From Bacillota bacterium (GTDB lineage Bacteria > Bacillota > Proteinivoracia > UBA4975): a stretch of DNA of 5,806 nt. Position 1 is the first letter of the stretch; each line of letters begins with the position of its first letter. The notes beneath the pieces are model-generated. The model ran no database searches, was not told the origin of the DNA, and worked only from the letters and a program-made list of their open reading frames with translations. Positions 1 through 5,806 of this stretch are shown one piece after another. The DNA lies in the NCBI GenBank assembly GCA_012727415.1, contig JAAYHI010000180.1, positions 1 to 5,806 on the forward strand, read 5' to 3'. The position numbers and the translations under genes are program-made.

Positions 1-998
1 CCCAAGACTCCCTGAATATTGGGGTTTTGTTGACGCAGGTCCTGCCCATATTCAGTCATCACTTTCTCGGCTGCAGCCTGAGCCTCCAGGGACAAGGTGG
101 TATGAATTGTCAACCCTTGATTATAAATGAGGTTAGTTATTTCTTTATCGCTCATAGCGGGGTATAGCCTGGAAAAGATGGAGCGCAGTTCTTTTTCAAC
201 CCGTTGGCGGAAATGATTGGCTGAGGCAGTTTTTTCCTGGGGCGGCGCCGGAGTCAGCACCTGTGCCTCGGCTTCCTCTCTTTCGGCAGCGGAAATGTAT
301 CCCAATTCTTCCATACGGGCAAGAACCAGGTTTCTGCGGGCATGGGCATTGTCGGGGTTGTCCCGCAGAGAATACACCGCAGGGGCATTGGGGATGCCTG
401 CCAGCATTGCCGCTTCGGAAAGACTTAAGTCGGCGGCGGATTTGCCAAAATAGTATTGGGAAGCAGCCTCCACTCCAAAGCGCCCGTGGCCAAAGTATAT
501 TCTGTTGAGATAGCGTTCGAGGATCTCATCCTTAGTGTATGTCCGCTCCAGTTTTATAGCATATATTGCTTCTTCAATCTTTTTTCCCAGGCTGCGGGCT
601 GGGCCGCTAACACCAATAAAGTATTCGTTTTCCGCCAGCTGTTGCGTTATGGTGCTGCCTCCCTCGACAATCTTGCCTTTGCGCAGGTTATGCCACAGTG
701 CCCTGGCCAGGCCGCGGGGATCAAGGCCAAAGTGCTGATAAAAGCGCGAATCCTCAATTGCAATAAATGCCTGCAGCAAGTAAGGTGACATTTCTTCCAG
801 GCTGACCACCTGGCGAATTTCAGAAGAAAACCTGCTGACTTGCTTGCCGTTCCTGTCCAGAATTATCGAAGGTTCTTCCAGTTGCCTTGTGAGGTCGATG
901 GTGGCGTAGGTGTAGATAAAGTAAGCAGTTCCTGCCAGGAAGAAAAAAAGGGGGATCAAGACAAAGAGGGTAATAAGTCTTCTTTTGCGCCGGCGCAA
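1..998 (-). CDS. Class A penicillin-binding protein (GT51 glycosyltransferase/transpeptidase), 3' part missing
   Basis: Bifunctional peptidoglycan synthase of the PBP1A/PbpF type; it polymerises lipid II into glycan strands outside the membrane and, through a second domain, cross-links peptides. My translation of the minus strand gives 332 residues before the window edge. A basic N-terminus (LRRRKRR) is followed by one signal-anchor helix (about 9-30). The GT51 domain shows the motif IAIEDSRFYQHFGLDPRG with catalytic Glu82, GGSTITQQ (113-120), KKIEEA with second-site Glu143, and EILERYLNRIYFG (158-170), then YFGKSAADLSLSEAAMLAG. From about 295 (GLTIHTTLSLEAQAA) the linker to the transpeptidase begins; the SxxK serine lies outside the window. 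The start is TTG at 998 with GGAGG seven bases upstream. The usual LAKN after GGSTITQQ reads LAEN here. The gene is divergent from the lysine cluster and probably unrelated to it. The family call is secure; the exact paralogue is not determinable. Confidence 0.95.
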   Translation of the reverse strand, partial: MRRRKRRLITLFVLIPLFFFLAGTAYFIYTYATIDLTRQLEEPSIILDRNGKQVSRFSSEIRQVVSLEEMSPYLLQAFIAIEDSRFYQHFGLDPRGLARALWHNLRKGKIVEGGSTITQQLAENEYFIGVSGPARSLGKKIEEAIYAIKLERTYTKDEILERYLNRIYFGHGRFGVEAASQYYFGKSAADLSLSEAAMLAGIPNAPAVYSLRDNPDNAHARRNLVLARMEELGYISAAEREEAEAQVLTPAPPQEKTASANHFRQRVEKELRSIFSRLYPAMSDKEITNLIYNQGLTIHTTLSLEAQAAAEKVMTEYGQDLRQQNPNIQGVL

Positions 999-1005
999 GA
1001 TGTTT

Positions 1006-1010
1006 CCTCC
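1006..1010 (-). promoter_or_regulatory. Ribosome binding site for the penicillin-binding protein
   Basis: On the minus strand GGAGG is followed by a seven-base spacer (AAACATC) and then TTG at 998. It supports the TTG start, since no ATG lies between it and the membrane anchor. Confidence 0.75.
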
Positions 1011-1056
1011 CTTCAGCGTGTTTTTAGTATGCCGCTATTCGGAAAAGATATAAAGG

Positions 1057-1085
1057 GAGACGAGGCAAATGAACCGTGATATAAT
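1057..1085 (+). promoter_or_regulatory. Possible housekeeping promoter of the activator gene
   Basis: A perfect TATAAT -10 box lies at 1080-1085. The matching -35 at 17-bp spacing (GAGACG, 1057-1062) agrees with TTGACA only at the G, A and C, so the -35 is poor. Transcription would begin near 1092 and leave a leader of about 105 bases before the activator start. The region is AT-rich and a chance -10 is possible. Confidence 0.35.
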
Positions 1086-1116
1086 AAAAAGGAAATGTAA
1101 GCGTTTGCTTGTTGGC

Positions 1117-1139
1117 AGCAACCAATTGGGTTGCTTTTC
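1117..1139 (+). terminator. Terminator-like hairpin in the activator leader
   Basis: AGCAACC (1117-1123) pairs with GGTTGCT (1129-1135) as a seven-base-pair stem with a five-base loop (AATTG), followed by a T-rich tract (TTTTCTT, 1135 onward). It has the form of a short intrinsic terminator on the plus strand, and there is no T-tract on the minus side. It lies between the possible promoter and the activator start, so it could act as a leader attenuator or stop upstream transcripts. The stem is short and the T-run is interrupted by C. Confidence 0.35.
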
Positions 1140-1187
1140 TTCCGCCCTTTGTGCCCGAATTTGAGCAGCAGGGGCAAAAAAATATGC

Positions 1188-1194
1188 GGAGGGG
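1188..1194 (+). promoter_or_regulatory. Ribosome binding site that fixes the activator start
   Basis: GGAGGGG sits just upstream of the ATG at 1199. The frame is open further back, to a TTG at 1109 and an ATG at 1184, but the extra 30 residues look like no domain, would span the terminator-like hairpin, and have no comparably good ribosome binding site. Confidence 0.7.
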
Positions 1195-1198
1195 TAGT

Positions 1199-2587
1199 AT
1201 GCACCTGGAACATGCTTTGCTGGAAGTGGTTCTCAGCCACAGCAATGAAGGAATACATATGGTGGACACAGCCGGGATCACCAGGTACTATAACCGGGCG
1301 GCGGCAACTATGGATGGGCTGGAACCGGAGGAAGTGCTGGGAAAGCATGTGCTGGAGGTCTTTCCTTCATTAGATAAGGGAACCAGCACCTTGCTGAAAG
1401 TAGCGCGCACAGGCAAACCCATTGTTGACCAGCAGCAGGTATATACAAATTTCAGGGGAGTGGAAATCTCCAGCGTCAATACCACTCTGCCCATTTTTGG
1501 GCAGGAGGGGCACTTGCTGGGGGCTGTGGAAGTGGCCCAGGATATTTCCGGGACCCGAAAGCTGGCAGAACAGATCATCGACCTGCGGCGCAGGCTTCAC
1601 AGCGAAGATCCTGCCACTAAGGGAGAGCAAGGGGCGCGGTACCACTTCAGCGATATAATCGGCGAGAGCCGGACACTGCGCGAGGTCCTGACCCGCGGGG
1701 CCTTGGCGGCCCACACCGAGTCCCCGGTAATGGTGATTGGGGAGACGGGAACGGGCAAGGAATTATTGGTGCAATCAATACACAATGCCAGCATGCGCAG
1801 TCACAGGCCCTTTATTGCTCAAAACTGCGCCGCTTTGCCCGAAAGCCTTCTCGATGCCATATTATTTGGCAGCGTTAAAGGGAGCTTTACGGGAGCCCAG
1901 GACAGGCCGGGATTGTTTGAATTGGCTAATGGCGGCACTTTGTTTTTGGATGAACTGAATGCCATGCCCTTTCAGCTCCAGGCCAAGCTGCTGCGGGTCC
2001 TGGAGACAGGAGAATTGCGTCGTCTGGGAGATGTGCGCAGCCGTAAGGTCGATGTGCGCATCATCGTTGCCATGTCTGCTGATCCCCGGCAGTCTCTGCG
2101 CCCGGATTTGTTTTACAGGCTAAATGTCGTAGCTTTGGAGCTGCCGCCTTTGCGACAACGCAAGGAAGATATTCCACTGTTATGCAGGCATTTTATCAAG
2201 CGGTTTAATTCCCGCCTGGGGACAAGAGTACAGGGCGTGACGCCGGAAGCGGCAAAAATGCTGGCAGCTTGGCAGTGGCCGGGCAATATTCGGGAGCTGT
2301 CCAATTGCATTGAAAGCTGTCTGAATTTCCGCAGTGAGGGCTATATTGAACCTAAAGACCTGCCGGAGCATTTTCACAGGCCTGCCGAGAAGTTGCTCCG
2401 GCCAGAACTGGAGAGGCTGGAGAAAAACATGATATTTCAGGCCATGAACAGGACTGGGGGAAACATAAGTAAAGCCGCAGATACCCTGGGCATCCCCCGG
2501 CAGACACTGCAGCGCAAGCTGGGCAAGTACAAGTGGCACGATATTTGCAATAAGAATAATCACCAACAAAAACAGGAGGGAAAATAA
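1199..2587 (+). CDS. PAS-domain sigma-54-dependent transcriptional activator (RocR-type), probable lysine-fermentation regulator
   Basis: Bacterial enhancer-binding protein of 462 residues, using ATP hydrolysis to open promoters bound by sigma-54 RNA polymerase. Order of domains: one PAS sensor (about 8-120, with EGIHMVDTAGITRYYNRAA), a short linker with basic and acidic residues, the AAA+ domain (about 150-375), and a Fis-type helix-turn-helix (about 404-446, NISKAADTLGIPRQTLQRKL). Walker A is GETGTGKE (181-188), Walker B is GGTLFLDE (245-252), the sigma-54 contact loop reads GSFTGA (228-233) rather than GAFTGA, arginines 301 and 308 in RPDLFYRLNV are the likely arginine fingers, and WPGNIREL is at 360-367. 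DELNAMP after Walker B and VKGSFTGAQDRPGLFE resemble the RocR group. There is no receiver domain, so control is likely by a ligand bound to PAS rather than by phosphorylation. Its stop codon directly abuts the kdd start, and its last codons contain a sigma-54 promoter. Target genes and ligand are inferred from position only. Confidence 0.93.
   Translation: MHLEHALLEVVLSHSNEGIHMVDTAGITRYYNRAAATMDGLEPEEVLGKHVLEVFPSLDKGTSTLLKVARTGKPIVDQQQVYTNFRGVEISSVNTTLPIFGQEGHLLGAVEVAQDISGTRKLAEQIIDLRRRLHSEDPATKGEQGARYHFSDIIGESRTLREVLTRGALAAHTESPVMVIGETGTGKELLVQSIHNASMRSHRPFIAQNCAALPESLLDAILFGSVKGSFTGAQDRPGLFELANGGTLFLDELNAMPFQLQAKLLRVLETGELRRLGDVRSRKVDVRIIVAMSADPRQSLRPDLFYRLNVVALELPPLRQRKEDIPLLCRHFIKRFNSRLGTRVQGVTPEAAKMLAAWQWPGNIRELSNCIESCLNFRSEGYIEPKDLPEHFHRPAEKLLRPELERLEKNMIFQAMNRTGGNISKAADTLGIPRQTLQRKLGKYKWHDICNKNNHQQKQEGK
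2362..2402. repeat. 9-bp inverted repeat with 23-base spacer, possible activator-binding site
   Basis: GCCGGAGCA (2362-2370) and TGCTCCGGC (2394-2402) are perfect reverse complements, with centres 32 bases apart. The repeat lies within the activator coding region, about 160 bases upstream of the predicted sigma-54 start site, which is a usual distance for upstream activator sequences. A 23-base spacer is long for a single dimer site, and codon use in GC-rich DNA can create such repeats by chance. Confidence 0.3.
2534..2549 (+). promoter_or_regulatory. Sigma-54 (-24/-12) promoter for kdd-kamA-kamB
   Basis: TGGCACGATATTTGCA matches the sigma-54 consensus TGGCACG-N4-TTGCW at every defined base. 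The -24 GG is at 2535-2536 and the -12 GC at 2547-2548, exactly 12 bases apart. Transcription is predicted to start near 2560, giving a leader of about 28 bases with GGAGGG before the TTG start of kdd. The promoter lies inside the 3' end of the activator gene, read there as Trp-His-Asp-Ile-Cys just past the DNA-binding helices. Confidence 0.88.
2575..2580 (+). promoter_or_regulatory. Ribosome binding site for kdd
   Basis: GGAGGG lies in the last codons of the activator gene, seven bases before the TTG at 2588. It decides that TTG is the start; no ATG is available before the conserved YGTHR segment. Confidence 0.8.
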
Positions 2588-3634
2588 TTGACAAAAACAG
2601 GTGGAAATCGTTACGGAACACACCGCGCTATCGAACCCAAGGGATCTTTGCCTCAGCCGGCATGGAAGCTGGATAATTCCGTTGATGAGATATGGGACAA
2701 TGAGCTCCTCATCGACGTGGAAACTCTGAATGTTGATGCTGCCAGCTTCCGGCAGATTTCGGAACAGGCCGATGGTGATCCGCAAAAAATCGGCGAAATT
2801 ATCTTGGAAACTGTGGCAAAGAGAGGGAAACAGCATAACCCCGTCACCGGCTCCGGCGGCATGTTAATCGGCACTGTGGCTGAAATCGGCACGGCTTTGC
2901 AGGGCAAGCGGGACTTAGCTGTAGGTGACCGCATTGCCACTATGGTGTCTTTGTCCCTTACCCCGTTAAACATCGAAGAGATCATTGCCGTCCATCCCGC
3001 TACTTGCCAGGTGGATGTCCGGGCAAAAGCAGTGCTGTTTGAAAGCGGCATTTATGCAAAATTGCCTGCCGACATGCCGGATAAGCTGGCCCTGGCGGTG
3101 CTGGACGTTGCAGGTGCCCCTGCTCAGACTGCCAAGATTGTACATCCCGGGCAAACCGTGCTCATCATCGGTGCCGGCGGCAAATCCGGACTTCTCTGCC
3201 TCCATGAGGCAAAGAAACGGGCTGGCATCACCGGCAAGGTTCTGGCTCTGTGTCGTTCCGAGGGAGCTGCGGCAAGAGTCCAGGAAAGCGGGCTTGCAGA
3301 TGCCATTCTTCGGGGAGATGCCAAGGATGCAATGGGCGTGCTGAAATTAGTTGAAGAAGCCACCGACGGCCAATTGGCAGATGTCACCATCAACTGCGTA
3401 GACATTCCCGCCACCGAAATGACTTCTATTTTGGCTACCAAGGATGGGGGAATGGTGTACTTCTTCAGCATGGCCACCAGTTTTACCGCCGCTGCTTTAG
3501 GAGCAGAGGGCATCGGCAAAGACGTGACTATGCTTATAGGCAATGGGTACACAAAGGATCATTCTGAGATTGCCATCAATACATTGCGTGAAAACAGCAT
3601 ATTGCGGGAGATGTTCAGCAAGCTGTACGCATAA
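2588..3634 (+). CDS. kdd: L-erythro-3,5-diaminohexanoate dehydrogenase
   Basis: Cytoplasmic NAD(P)-dependent oxidative deaminase (EC 1.4.1.11) of lysine fermentation; it converts 3,5-diaminohexanoate to 5-amino-3-oxohexanoate, releasing ammonia. The 348-residue protein carries hallmarks I recognise from Kdd: YGTHRAIEPKGSLPQPAWKLDN (about 9-30), LLIDVETLNVDAASF (40-54) and NPVTGSGGMLIGTV (84-97). A Rossmann nucleotide-binding segment follows: VLIIGAGGKSGLLCLHEAKK (191-210), with the glycine-rich turn GAGGKSG at 195-201. The overall plan is that of medium-chain dehydrogenase relatives. TTG is the start, preceded by GGAGGG. It follows the activator stop without a gap and is the first gene after the sigma-54 promoter; kamA begins 13 bases after its stop. 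No frameshift or missing motif is visible. The kamA neighbour makes the pathway assignment firm. Confidence 0.93.
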   Translation: MTKTGGNRYGTHRAIEPKGSLPQPAWKLDNSVDEIWDNELLIDVETLNVDAASFRQISEQADGDPQKIGEIILETVAKRGKQHNPVTGSGGMLIGTVAEIGTALQGKRDLAVGDRIATMVSLSLTPLNIEEIIAVHPATCQVDVRAKAVLFESGIYAKLPADMPDKLALAVLDVAGAPAQTAKIVHPGQTVLIIGAGGKSGLLCLHEAKKRAGITGKVLALCRSEGAAARVQESGLADAILRGDAKDAMGVLKLVEEATDGQLADVTINCVDIPATEMTSILATKDGGMVYFFSMATSFTAAALGAEGIGKDVTMLIGNGYTKDHSEIAINTLRENSILREMFSKLYA

Positions 3635-3640
3635 AGGGGG
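3634..3640 (+). promoter_or_regulatory. Ribosome binding site for kamA
   Basis: AGGGGG, beginning at the last base of the kdd stop, stands seven bases before the TTG at 3648. It favours this start over the in-frame ATG at 3666, which has no clear site. Confidence 0.65.
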
Positions 3641-3647
3641 CTAAATA

Positions 3648-4886
3648 TTGTCTGCCTACACTGAGATGGAGTTGTATAAAGACGTTACGGCGGAAGAGTG
3701 GAATGACTGGCGCTGGCAACTGACTAATCGCATTACCGATGTGGACACTTTAAAGAAAGTGATCAATCTAACTTCTGAAGAAGAAGAGGGAATCCGCCAT
3801 TGCTTGGGTACGCTGCGGATGGCGATTACGCCTTACTACGCATCTCTGATGGATCCAAATGATCCGGGATGCCCCATCCGCCGTCAGGCTGTTCCCACCA
3901 GCCGGGAGTTGCACCGGGCTGCTTCCGATATGCTGGATCCCCTGGCTGAAGACACAGATTCTCCCACCCCGGGGCTCACCCACCGCTACCCCGACCGGGT
4001 CTTATTATTGGTTACCGACCAGTGTTCTATGTATTGCCGGCACTGCACCCGGCGCCGGGTGGCAGGGGCTCATGATCATGCTCTGCCGCGGGAACAAGTA
4101 GAAAAAGCCCTGGATTATATCCGCAAGACTCCCCAGGTCAGGGATGTGTTGATTTCCGGCGGCGATGGTCTCCTCATTTCTGACCACCAGCTGGAATGGC
4201 TGATTAAGAATTTGCGGGAGATTCCCCATGTGGAAATTATCCGCATTGGCACAAGGACACCGGTTGTTATGCCTCAACGTATAACCCCCGAGCTCGTTGC
4301 AATGCTGAAGAAGTATCATCCCATCTGGCTTAACACTCATTTTAACCATCCCCGGGAAATTACTGAAGAGGCAGAAGTTGCCTTGGCGAGACTTGCTGAT
4401 GCCGGTATTCCCTTGGGGAACCAATCGGTGTTGCTGCGGGGCGTAAATGATTGCCTGGGAGTAATGAAGGCTTTGGTCCATGCCCTGGTAAAGAACCGGG
4501 TACGGCCGTACTACATCTACCAGTGTGACCTCTCTCAGGGAATTGAACACTTCCGCACCAGCGTGTCCAAGGGCATTGAGATTATCGAGGGCCTGCGGGG
4601 ACACACTTCAGGTTTTGCAGTTCCGACTTTTGTTGTCGACGCCCCTGGCGGCGGCGGCAAAATACCGGTCATGCCCCAGTACCTCATTTCCCAATCTCCC
4701 GATCGGGTGGTGCTCCGCAATTATGAAGGCGTCATTGCCACCTATACCCAGCCCCAGGATTATCAATCCCCTGACTGCAGCAATTGCTCCTATTGCCAGG
4801 AATCCCTGGGCGTCCACGGATTGCTGCAGGGGTCCGAGATAAGCCTGGAACCTGCCAATCTGCAAAGGGGAAAGCGCCGCCAGTGA
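3648..4886 (+). CDS. kamA: L-lysine 2,3-aminomutase (radical SAM, PLP-dependent)
   Basis: Interconverts L-lysine and L-beta-lysine (EC 5.4.3.2), the first step of the lysine fermentation route. The 412-residue length is close to that of the clostridial SB4 enzyme. The radical-SAM cluster motif CSMYCRHC has cysteines 126, 130 and 133, followed by TRRR. ISGGDGLLISD (169-179) holds the GGD segment that contacts SAM. PGGGGK (333-338) supplies Lys338 for the PLP Schiff base, and Asp294 (YQCDLSQG) and Asp331 (VVDAPGG) match the aspartates that hold the substrate amino group in the SB4 enzyme, each offset by one residue. Cys269 and the C-terminal cluster of cysteines 377, 380 and 383 fit the family's structural zinc site. 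All key residues are present. AblA of acetyl-beta-lysine synthesis is a close alternative, but kdd before it and a KamB-like gene after it favour the catabolic role. Its last four bases overlap the next gene. Confidence 0.96.
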   Translation: MSAYTEMELYKDVTAEEWNDWRWQLTNRITDVDTLKKVINLTSEEEEGIRHCLGTLRMAITPYYASLMDPNDPGCPIRRQAVPTSRELHRAASDMLDPLAEDTDSPTPGLTHRYPDRVLLLVTDQCSMYCRHCTRRRVAGAHDHALPREQVEKALDYIRKTPQVRDVLISGGDGLLISDHQLEWLIKNLREIPHVEIIRIGTRTPVVMPQRITPELVAMLKKYHPIWLNTHFNHPREITEEAEVALARLADAGIPLGNQSVLLRGVNDCLGVMKALVHALVKNRVRPYYIYQCDLSQGIEHFRTSVSKGIEIIEGLRGHTSGFAVPTFVVDAPGGGGKIPVMPQYLISQSPDRVVLRNYEGVIATYTQPQDYQSPDCSNCSYCQESLGVHGLLQGSEISLEPANLQRGKRRQ

Positions 4887-5806
4887 CGGACCTTACAACA
4901 TTAGCTCTCCAGCACAAGTCAATTGCTGTAGTAGGCATGGGGAAAAACACGGGAAAGACAGTGACAGTCAACTGCCTGCTGGCAGGGGCGGCCGGCAAGG
5001 GCGTCGTCCTGGGCCTTACCTCTACCGGCCGGGACGGGGAAAGGACAGATGTCGTCAGCTCTTTGCCGAAACCGCCGATATTTCTGCCGGAGCAGGCAGT
5101 GCTGGCCACCTCAACCCTAAGTGTCGGCACGGGAACAGCAAGGCTGGAGATACTAAGTACCACGGGCATCTACAACCCCTTGGGCGAAATTTTCATTGCC
5201 CGGGTTCGGGAAGCAGGCAGTGTTGAAATAAGCGGCCCTGAGCGCACCGAGGACCTGCGCACAGTAATCGGCAAGCTGCAGGACTATGCACAATTGGTCA
5301 TAGTTGACGGTGCCATTGACCGCATTGCCGCTTCGGCCCCAGCGGTGACTGACGCCGCGGTTTTGGCCACCGGGGCAGTAATTGGCAGGGATGTGGAAAA
5401 AGTAGTGGCGCTCACTGTCCACACCGCCGGAGTGTTGACCATTCCTGCCCTTGATGTGGGAGAACAGGGAATGAAGCTGTTGGCCCAGGGGAAAACCGGG
5501 GTTGTCAATAAGCAAGGCCAGGTTAAGCCGCTGCCGCTTTTAACTGCCATCGATGCTCCGCCTGAAATTTTGGATTACCTCAGCCCGGAATATAACTGCC
5601 TGCTGATAGGGGGAGCCTTGAGCGACCCCTTAGCGGAGCTGTTGCTGCAAGCAAGTTGGATAATACCTGGACTCTCAGCGGTAGTAGAAGACGGGACAAA
5701 GATTTTTGTCGAACCCCAGCGCTGGCAGCGTTTGCGCAGGCGGGTTGCAATCAGTGCCGTCCGCCCCATCAATCTCATAGCGGTTACTGTCAACCCTGTG
5801 GACCCC
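4883..5806 (+). CDS. kamB: P-loop protein, probable lysine 5,6-aminomutase reactivase subunit KamB, 3' end missing
   Basis: My translation from GTG at 4883 gives 308 residues running off the window without a stop. GTG overlaps the kamA stop (GTGA), showing translational coupling. AAAGGGG is 12 bases upstream, rather far. The next ATG (4937) would destroy the nucleotide-binding loop, so GTG is preferred. The sequence begins with SIAVVGMGKNTGKTVTVN (13-30): Gly18, five residues, then Gly24-Lys25-Thr26, a loop spaced like that of dethiobiotin synthetase (GTDTxxGKT). A hydrophobic strand ending in an acid, VIVDGAIDR (139-147), may be the second metal-binding motif. In clostridial lysine operons the gene after kamA is usually kamB, whose product together with KamC is annotated as the reactivating factor that frees inactivated B12 from lysine 5,6-aminomutase. 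The call rests on gene order and the P-loop; the biochemical role is inferred. Missing sequence beyond the edge is probably short. Confidence 0.72.
   Translation, partial: MTDLTTLALQHKSIAVVGMGKNTGKTVTVNCLLAGAAGKGVVLGLTSTGRDGERTDVVSSLPKPPIFLPEQAVLATSTLSVGTGTARLEILSTTGIYNPLGEIFIARVREAGSVEISGPERTEDLRTVIGKLQDYAQLVIVDGAIDRIAASAPAVTDAAVLATGAVIGRDVEKVVALTVHTAGVLTIPALDVGEQGMKLLAQGKTGVVNKQGQVKPLPLLTAIDAPPEILDYLSPEYNCLLIGGALSDPLAELLLQASWIIPGLSAVVEDGTKIFVEPQRWQRLRRRVAISAVRPINLIAVTVNPVDP

Noticed and set aside
217..788. Plus-strand open frames in the first kilobase
   Set aside because: They are opposite the GT51 domain of the penicillin-binding protein, which explains this region fully.
1112..1129. A second -24/-12-like element (TTGGCAG...TTGGG) upstream of the activator
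   Set aside because: The spacing between the two boxes is about two bases too long and the -12 box lacks GC, so it does not meet the sigma-54 pattern seen at 2534.
1109..1198. N-terminal extension of the activator from TTG at 1109 (30 extra residues)
   Set aside because: It has no good ribosome binding site, runs across a terminator-like hairpin, shows no recognisable domain, and a strong GGAGGGG precedes the ATG at 1199.
2180..2836. A 218-codon open frame on the minus strand across the activator/kdd junction
   Set aside because: It lies opposite two well-supported genes with full motifs, and its translation shows no recognisable domain; it is a shadow of codon bias.
4005..4604. A 199-codon open frame on the minus strand opposite kamA
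   Set aside because: It is antisense to conserved catalytic segments of kamA and has no family features.
3648..4886. AblA-type aminomutase for the osmolyte N-acetyl-beta-lysine
   Set aside because: The partner acetyltransferase gene ablB is not adjacent, while kdd and a KamB-like gene are, which points to lysine fermentation.
1..5806. CRISPR arrays, tRNA or rRNA genes, insertion sequences
   Set aside because: Reading both strands I saw no regularly spaced repeats, no RNA gene signatures and no transposase or terminal repeats.

Overview
The window looks like chromosomal DNA from a moderately GC-rich anaerobic Firmicute, probably of the class Clostridia. This is inferred from three things: strong GGAGG-type ribosome binding sites with many TTG/GTG starts, a RocR-type sigma-54 activator, and genes of clostridial lysine fermentation. 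No species can be named from the sequence alone.

Layout. Positions 1-998 (minus strand) hold the N-terminal part of a class A penicillin-binding protein: membrane anchor, complete GT51 glycosyltransferase domain and the beginning of the linker before the transpeptidase. A roughly 200-base divergent region (999-1198) follows. Next come four tightly packed plus-strand genes: a PAS/AAA+/Fis sigma-54-dependent activator (1199-2587), L-erythro-3,5-diaminohexanoate dehydrogenase kdd (2588-3634), lysine 2,3-aminomutase kamA (3648-4886), and a P-loop protein that is probably the lysine 5,6-aminomutase reactivase subunit KamB (4883 to beyond the window end).

How they work together. KamA turns L-lysine into L-beta-lysine. 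The B12-dependent 5,6-aminomutase (KamDE, not in the window, expected downstream) makes 3,5-diaminohexanoate, and KamB with an expected KamC would keep that enzyme active. Kdd oxidises and deaminates 3,5-diaminohexanoate to 5-amino-3-oxohexanoate, which is then cleaved towards acetyl-CoA and butyrate.

The most striking signal is a full-consensus sigma-54 promoter (TGGCACG-N4-TTGCA, 2534-2549) embedded in the last codons of the activator gene, about 40 bases before kdd. It gives a simple model: the PAS protein senses a pathway-related signal and switches on kdd-kamA-kamB through sigma-54. A 9-bp inverted repeat with a 23-base spacer lies about 160 bases upstream of the predicted start site and is a possible activator-binding site.
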